Origin: Isoetes taiwanensis
Lineage: Eukaryota; Streptophyta; Lycopodiopsida; Isoetales; Isoetaceae
Length of the DNA stretch: 64,000 nucleotides
Direction of reading: 5' to 3'
NCBI GenBank assembly: GCA_021234155.1
Contig: JAJEKV010000047.1
Coordinates: 7,988,065 to 8,052,064, forward strand
Below are positions 60,047-64,000 of the stretch, piece by piece. Under the pieces are notes generated by a model that ran no database searches, was not told the DNA's origin, and worked only from the letters and a program-made list of their open reading frames with translations. A program made the translations under genes and the position numbers. The stretch's first letter is position 1. Each line of letters begins with the position of its first letter.

Positions 60047-60135
60047 TATTCTTTGTAAAGGAATATTCGAGGCATTATTACAGTAATCATTCGAATATTC
60101 TAATAAAAGGAATATTCGAAAGGTTCTAGAAAATA
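60047..60135. promoter_or_regulatory. cluster of GAATATTC / TTCTAGAA palindromes
   Basis: GAATATTC occurs four times within about 75 bp (60047, 60063, 60094 and 60110). TTCTAGAA follows at about 60125. Both fit inverted nGAAn units, the building block of heat-shock elements. No gene start is identified nearby, so function is unproven. The same sequence could be a palindromic repeat. Confidence 0.35.
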
Positions 60136-60335
60136 ACTCTCTCTGATCCAACGGTGGATAACGATTGGATCTTTAGAACCTACAAGGACTGGGGTTTAAG
60201 AGGGGATAAGTGGAGTCCCATCTCCACTTTATTTCCCATCAATTATTCGAGGGACATGGTTATTCCCTTTATTTGGCAGGCCCATAAACTGGCACAAATC
60301 CAACTTATTTCAAAGCAAATTATGATCCGGAATTA

Positions 60336-60680
60336 GTTATCAAGATCCACAACAAGTTTATCACCAGGTTATGAGCTCTATAGCTAATTTATGGGAGACC
60401 CTTGTTTTTTGGGTTTCTGCCGAATTATGATCGGATTTACTTATTGAGATCCACAAGAAGTTTATCAGCAAATTATCAACTCCACAACTAATTTATAGTA
60501 GACCTGTGCTTGTTGGGTATTGGTCAAAATTCAGAAAGCCAATAATTTGAAAATCTAGAAAGCCAATAATCTGTGGCTATTTAGGTAATGGCATATAAAT
60601 CATGAAAATTCTAAAAGCCAACAATCTGTGGCAGTTGGCCAAAATCTAGAAAGCCAATAATTTGTCATTTTTCAACAACT
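60336..60680. repeat. tandem repeat array
   Basis: Two about 103-bp units start near 60336 and 60439 (agatccacaacaagtttatca / agatccacaagaagtttatca). They are followed by three to four copies of the shorter unit ctagaaagccaataat-ctg (60530-60670). Copies are imperfect. No coding sequence. Confidence 0.8.
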
Positions 60681-61599
60681 AAATGCCATGGGACAACATA
60701 ATGGAATCTAAGCAATCTCAAACTATACATAGTGCAACTCTAGATGGTTTCGAACTTTAGATATAACTATTCTAGAACTAGTGTGTTGCCATTAGAACAA
60801 CATGCAAGGCATAAAGGAAATCCAATATATTTTCCAAAATGCTGGGTCGTCGGTACCAAAAAGCATGTACGCGCGACATGTGCACTTTTTGGCTTTATTA
60901 ACTTTTGACCATAAACAAAAAAAAAAGAAGAAGGAAAAGCCAAAACAACAAGCTGCGTGCCACACGCAGGGACGGTTTCAAGTCTGAGGGTGTATTTGCA
61001 TGTTTTTTTGTTTTTACTCCAGCCACATATCTATCCTCGTAGCAAAGAATTCTAGAATGTTAATTTTATACAAGATTTATGTTGATGTGAGTCATTTTGG
61101 ATTATCATTGCATTGACTTCACACATGAAAGTGGCAAAATATTGTATTATACACCCCTTACATAGCATATATAGTATTGAGTAAGTTTCTTGACTGCCAT
61201 TAGCTTGCCAATCATTATCAAGATAGAGTTGTATAGTTTTTTAAGAACTTGGGAAGGGAGATCATCGGACCACAAAAGCTCCTCTTCTGCTACAAGAAAG
61301 TCCCAGCACCTCCACAACATTAAAAATTTTGTGATCCTGTAAAAATAACAATTTGCATATAGGACAATGCCGCAATTTCACAACTTAAATATACAGATGC
61401 CACCCCCATCAAAAAGGGGCGTAAATATTACGACATGGTAATAAGCTCAAATGCATCTACTCATAAATGGCCAAACATCTTGTCGCTCCTTTGTTCTTTT
61501 TTAACAAGGTATTCCTTTGTTCTTAAAATTATACTGGCCTCGCAAGATAATTTATAGATTCCAATAGCAAAAAAGAAAGCAAAAACAAACCTCGAATCC

Positions 61600-62200
61600 T
61601 AGTGAAAGATGTATTCTTTCTCGCATGGTATGCTCTAAAAGCAGTAGGCCTGATGAGGACACGCTTTATGGGCTGCTTTTGGCAAGTATTGTTCCAAGGG
61701 GTTAAAACCCAATTGAGGATGAGTGACAAATATATCATCCTCAAACTGATGGTCGGAAAGAAAGAGTTAATCATGCTGGAAGTTACGTTTCTGGATGTAT
61801 GTGCCCTAACATCCACAATAATTGGAGTCTTTTATCTGTGACTTAGTCGAGTTTATGACAACAATACGTATCAAGACTCCATAAAGAGCCCATTTGAAGT
61901 AGTACATGGGCAAGAATGCCGATATCCCTTTGACTTGGTGCAAATGTAATATAAAGTTATTGATTTGGTCCATGATGGGGAAGATATTGGACACACCTTC
62001 AAATTATTAGGCAAAAATATTACAAAGCAATGTAAACCCACAACAACAATAATATGCAAGTGTGATAAGCTTCTGAGAGACCCTCTCGAATTCCAAGAGA
62101 ATGACATGGTATTTCTGGAAATTAATCCTAACCAGGGTACATTGGAGTTTAAGAAAGCATCACAAAGCACCTGCAGCTGGACTATGCTGCTTGATGTTGC
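61600..62200 (+). pseudogene. chromovirus-type gypsy integrase fragment
   Basis: Blocks of a chromovirus integrase run in order with frameshifts: TRFMGCFWQVLFQGVKTQL (about 61655-61710), then in the next frame YHPQTDGRKERVNH with the catalytic Glu (about 61729-61770). NNWS, a VEF-like block and a degraded NNTYQDSI (about 61850) follow, then a PFEVVHGQECRYPF segment (about 61890) and DPLEFQENDMVFL (about 62080-62120). It differs from the Tat-like element at 1.5-9.2 kb, so it is a second, unrelated gypsy remnant. No LTRs, RT or protease were seen around it. Confidence 0.8.
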
Positions 62201-62839
62201 ACTTACTTATGAGGTTGTGAATACTCGATTTTGTCATTATGAGGCAAAATGTGGGGATATATGGCTAGTTTTAGGACTATAGTGGATCCTCTTGTTAGAG
62301 TTTTCTCACATCACAAATTCATTAACTGCTCTAAATGTCCCTTTCTTCCCCAGGTAACCATCTCAGATATGGGAGATACTATCGACCTGCTAATATTTAA
62401 ACATAGTTTGCATATCACTGGTTACTTTCCAAACTCAAACAACCCAAAAAGGATGTAATTTTGCTTGAACCATGGATCCTCACGAATAGTAGCAACATTT
62501 GCCAACTGCCAAACTTATGCATAACCTGAACAAGCATATATATACATAGAACTTGTCTAATAGTGAAAAAAAAATCATGTAATATAACACAAATACATCA
62601 CATGCAAAAATACCATAGAAGTATTCAAATTAGTACAGCCTGAGGGTTCAGGTCTAAAAGGTTTAAAATCAATGATTTGACATATGTTGAAAACCACATT
62701 GAGCATGAGAAACCCGCTTAGATACGAATCTTTACTCATTCGTTTTCATGTGTATATATGATAATAATAATACATTAAAGTTCATTGCAAACCGTAATAG
62801 AGAGTTTCAGAATGCTATTTCTTCATGTCATTATCCCAT

Positions 62840-63825
62840 GCGCTTAGGGCTGGACATGTTGTGAGAGAGGAGGCTGCCCTTGTCTCTCTGGGATCCCATT
62901 AATCGCTACGGCAAAGGGAAAGATTGAAGGTCTAAATTTGATGCCGCTTAACCGACATTTTATTCTCAAAGATTCCTGCAAATAAGAATTGGCCGGGTTT
63001 TGTGCTGAAGCGAGCCGTTCCTTTACGGTCTTTAACGGGTCTTTTGGCTCTAAGGTTTTAAAGATGATTCTTTATAATTTTGGAAGGACTCCGGCAAGAG
63101 CAAGCCTCTATTTTATTTTAGATCACACTCTAAATTACCCGTAGGGCTTATAAGGTGGAGCAAAATCTTCAAGGCTATTAAGAAAAGCCGCTAGGTTGTG
63201 AAATACCGGCAGCTCATATCTTGCCAAATTTTGGCTGACCCTTTTCCTTTCTTGGTCCTCTTGCCGGTGGAGAGGTATAGAGCCGGTTCTTGGAAAGAAC
63301 AAAGTATATTATCCAATTTCTACAGGCTTTCTAAGGAAGAGCCTATATTTACTTAGAGAGTCGAAGCTAGGGATTTATTGTGCACAGAAGAAGCCTTTAC
63401 ATCACAAACCGACTTTAGGGAGGAGAGTCTGGCGGTTAAGGCTATGTATCTAACCAACCAAAATAATCGCTTTCACATCCCCGACAATGTAGCATCTAAA
63501 GCAATTTCATAGATTGTTGATTTACCTATGCTTTTGGTCTTTTTGGATGGTCGCTCCTCGATAGTGGCAAAATTTTCTCGTGTTACTTTAGATTCTTTTC
63601 TAACTATCTTTATTCTCAAGAGTTTCTTTGTAATCTATTATATCCCGGGCTTAGAGCTTTAAATATTTCTTTTGGTACAAGAAAAGACGAAGATGTTGAG
63701 TTCAATCTGAGTAGTAATCTTTTGTCCATTGAAATATCTCAGATTTTTTGTCAATTCAAATCTGATCCGTGATGGACTTTGACGTAATACTTCCCGATAT
63801 GAATATAAAATTTATTCAAAAAAAA
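62840..63825 (+). mobile_element. probable 5'-truncated LINE
   Basis: The stretch has its own base composition, degraded coding-like frames and a 3' end reading aatataaaatttattcaaaa followed by a short poly(A) at 63818-63825, typical of plant LINE ends. No RT motif was recognised with confidence. The left border is a guess. Confidence 0.35.
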
Positions 63826-64000
63826 GGTCTGCATCTTTCCTATAAATTGTAACGTATTAGCTTTGACTAAATGGCTTAGTATTCATCCAACAACAATGTA
63901 GATAAAGAATAACCATGTATGACTGCCGCCAAACAGATCATCATACCCCCTTGTTACTGGCGATTGAAAATACGTAACTGGAAAATGGAAGTAATACTTC

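Larger units (their letters stand above)
52516..61600. other. long stretch without a recognised gene
   Basis: The largest open frame is 53978-54403 (+, 141 codons, begins MEPQESLMIQNAPKT). It is preceded by a coding-like stretch at 53777-53962 (QNQAKTALAERNFWSDRF), but neither matches a family I know. Frames at 56779-57036 (-) and 59832-60086 (+) are similar orphans. I saw no element borders. A simple heat-shock-element-like cluster and a tandem array are listed separately. Confidence 0.4.

Noticed and set aside
60336-60680. Possible CRISPR-like array
   Set aside because: Units are adjacent, imperfect and lack regular spacers; this is a plant nuclear tandem repeat.

Overview
This is nuclear DNA from a land plant. 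The plant signals are a DRD1/CLSY-type chromatin remodeler (a plant-specific family), plant-style LTR, CACTA, PIF/Harbinger, Helitron and LINE elements, introns with GT..AG borders, and no operon or bacterial features. I cannot name the species or clade from the sequence. Most of the 64 kb is transposable-element material at different stages of decay. Only one gene looks intact.

Layout. 1-1472: unassigned DNA with one coding-like stretch on the minus strand (263-700). 1473-14366: a Ty3/gypsy retrotransposon of Tat-like type, flanked by the target duplication GTAGT, with two 335-bp LTRs that differ at 11 positions. A 756-bp CACTA element (4320-5075) with its own GTC target duplication sits in the polyprotein region. 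A 4,859-bp non-autonomous Helitron in reverse orientation (9243-14101) splits the 3' LTR into 75 bp plus 260 bp. 15645-16751: a 1.1-kb PIF/Harbinger-type element with TTA target duplications. 17062 to about 23800: a GC-rich, badly broken LINE on the minus strand with a pentamer-repeat 3' tail, interrupted by AT-rich LTR-like DNA at about 17562-18300.

25061 to about 29330 (minus) is the one gene with intact coding exons: an SNF2 ATPase of the DRD1/CLSY family, whose known members serve RNA-directed DNA methylation. Downstream of it (in window coordinates) come diverged direct repeats (29758-31580) and about 6 kb with no recognisable gene. 37808 to about 45100 holds an L1-type LINE on the minus strand with a long pure poly(A) tail but a broken ORF. 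45780-48230 contains coding-like but broken sequence, including a 550-bp cysteine-rich open frame of unknown identity. 51009-52515 (minus) is an unprocessed pseudogene of the microtubule plus-end protein EB1, with several frameshifts. 61600-62200 has a chromovirus-type integrase fragment, and the window ends with a probable 5'-truncated LINE.

The genes do not form a pathway. The main story is nested transposition around a gene whose family silences transposons. The most informative results are base-exact nesting, an RNase H domain placed upstream of the reverse transcriptase in the Tat-like element, a LINE 3' tail shared with two short copies, and the EB1 pseudogene. I found no convincing new biological system.
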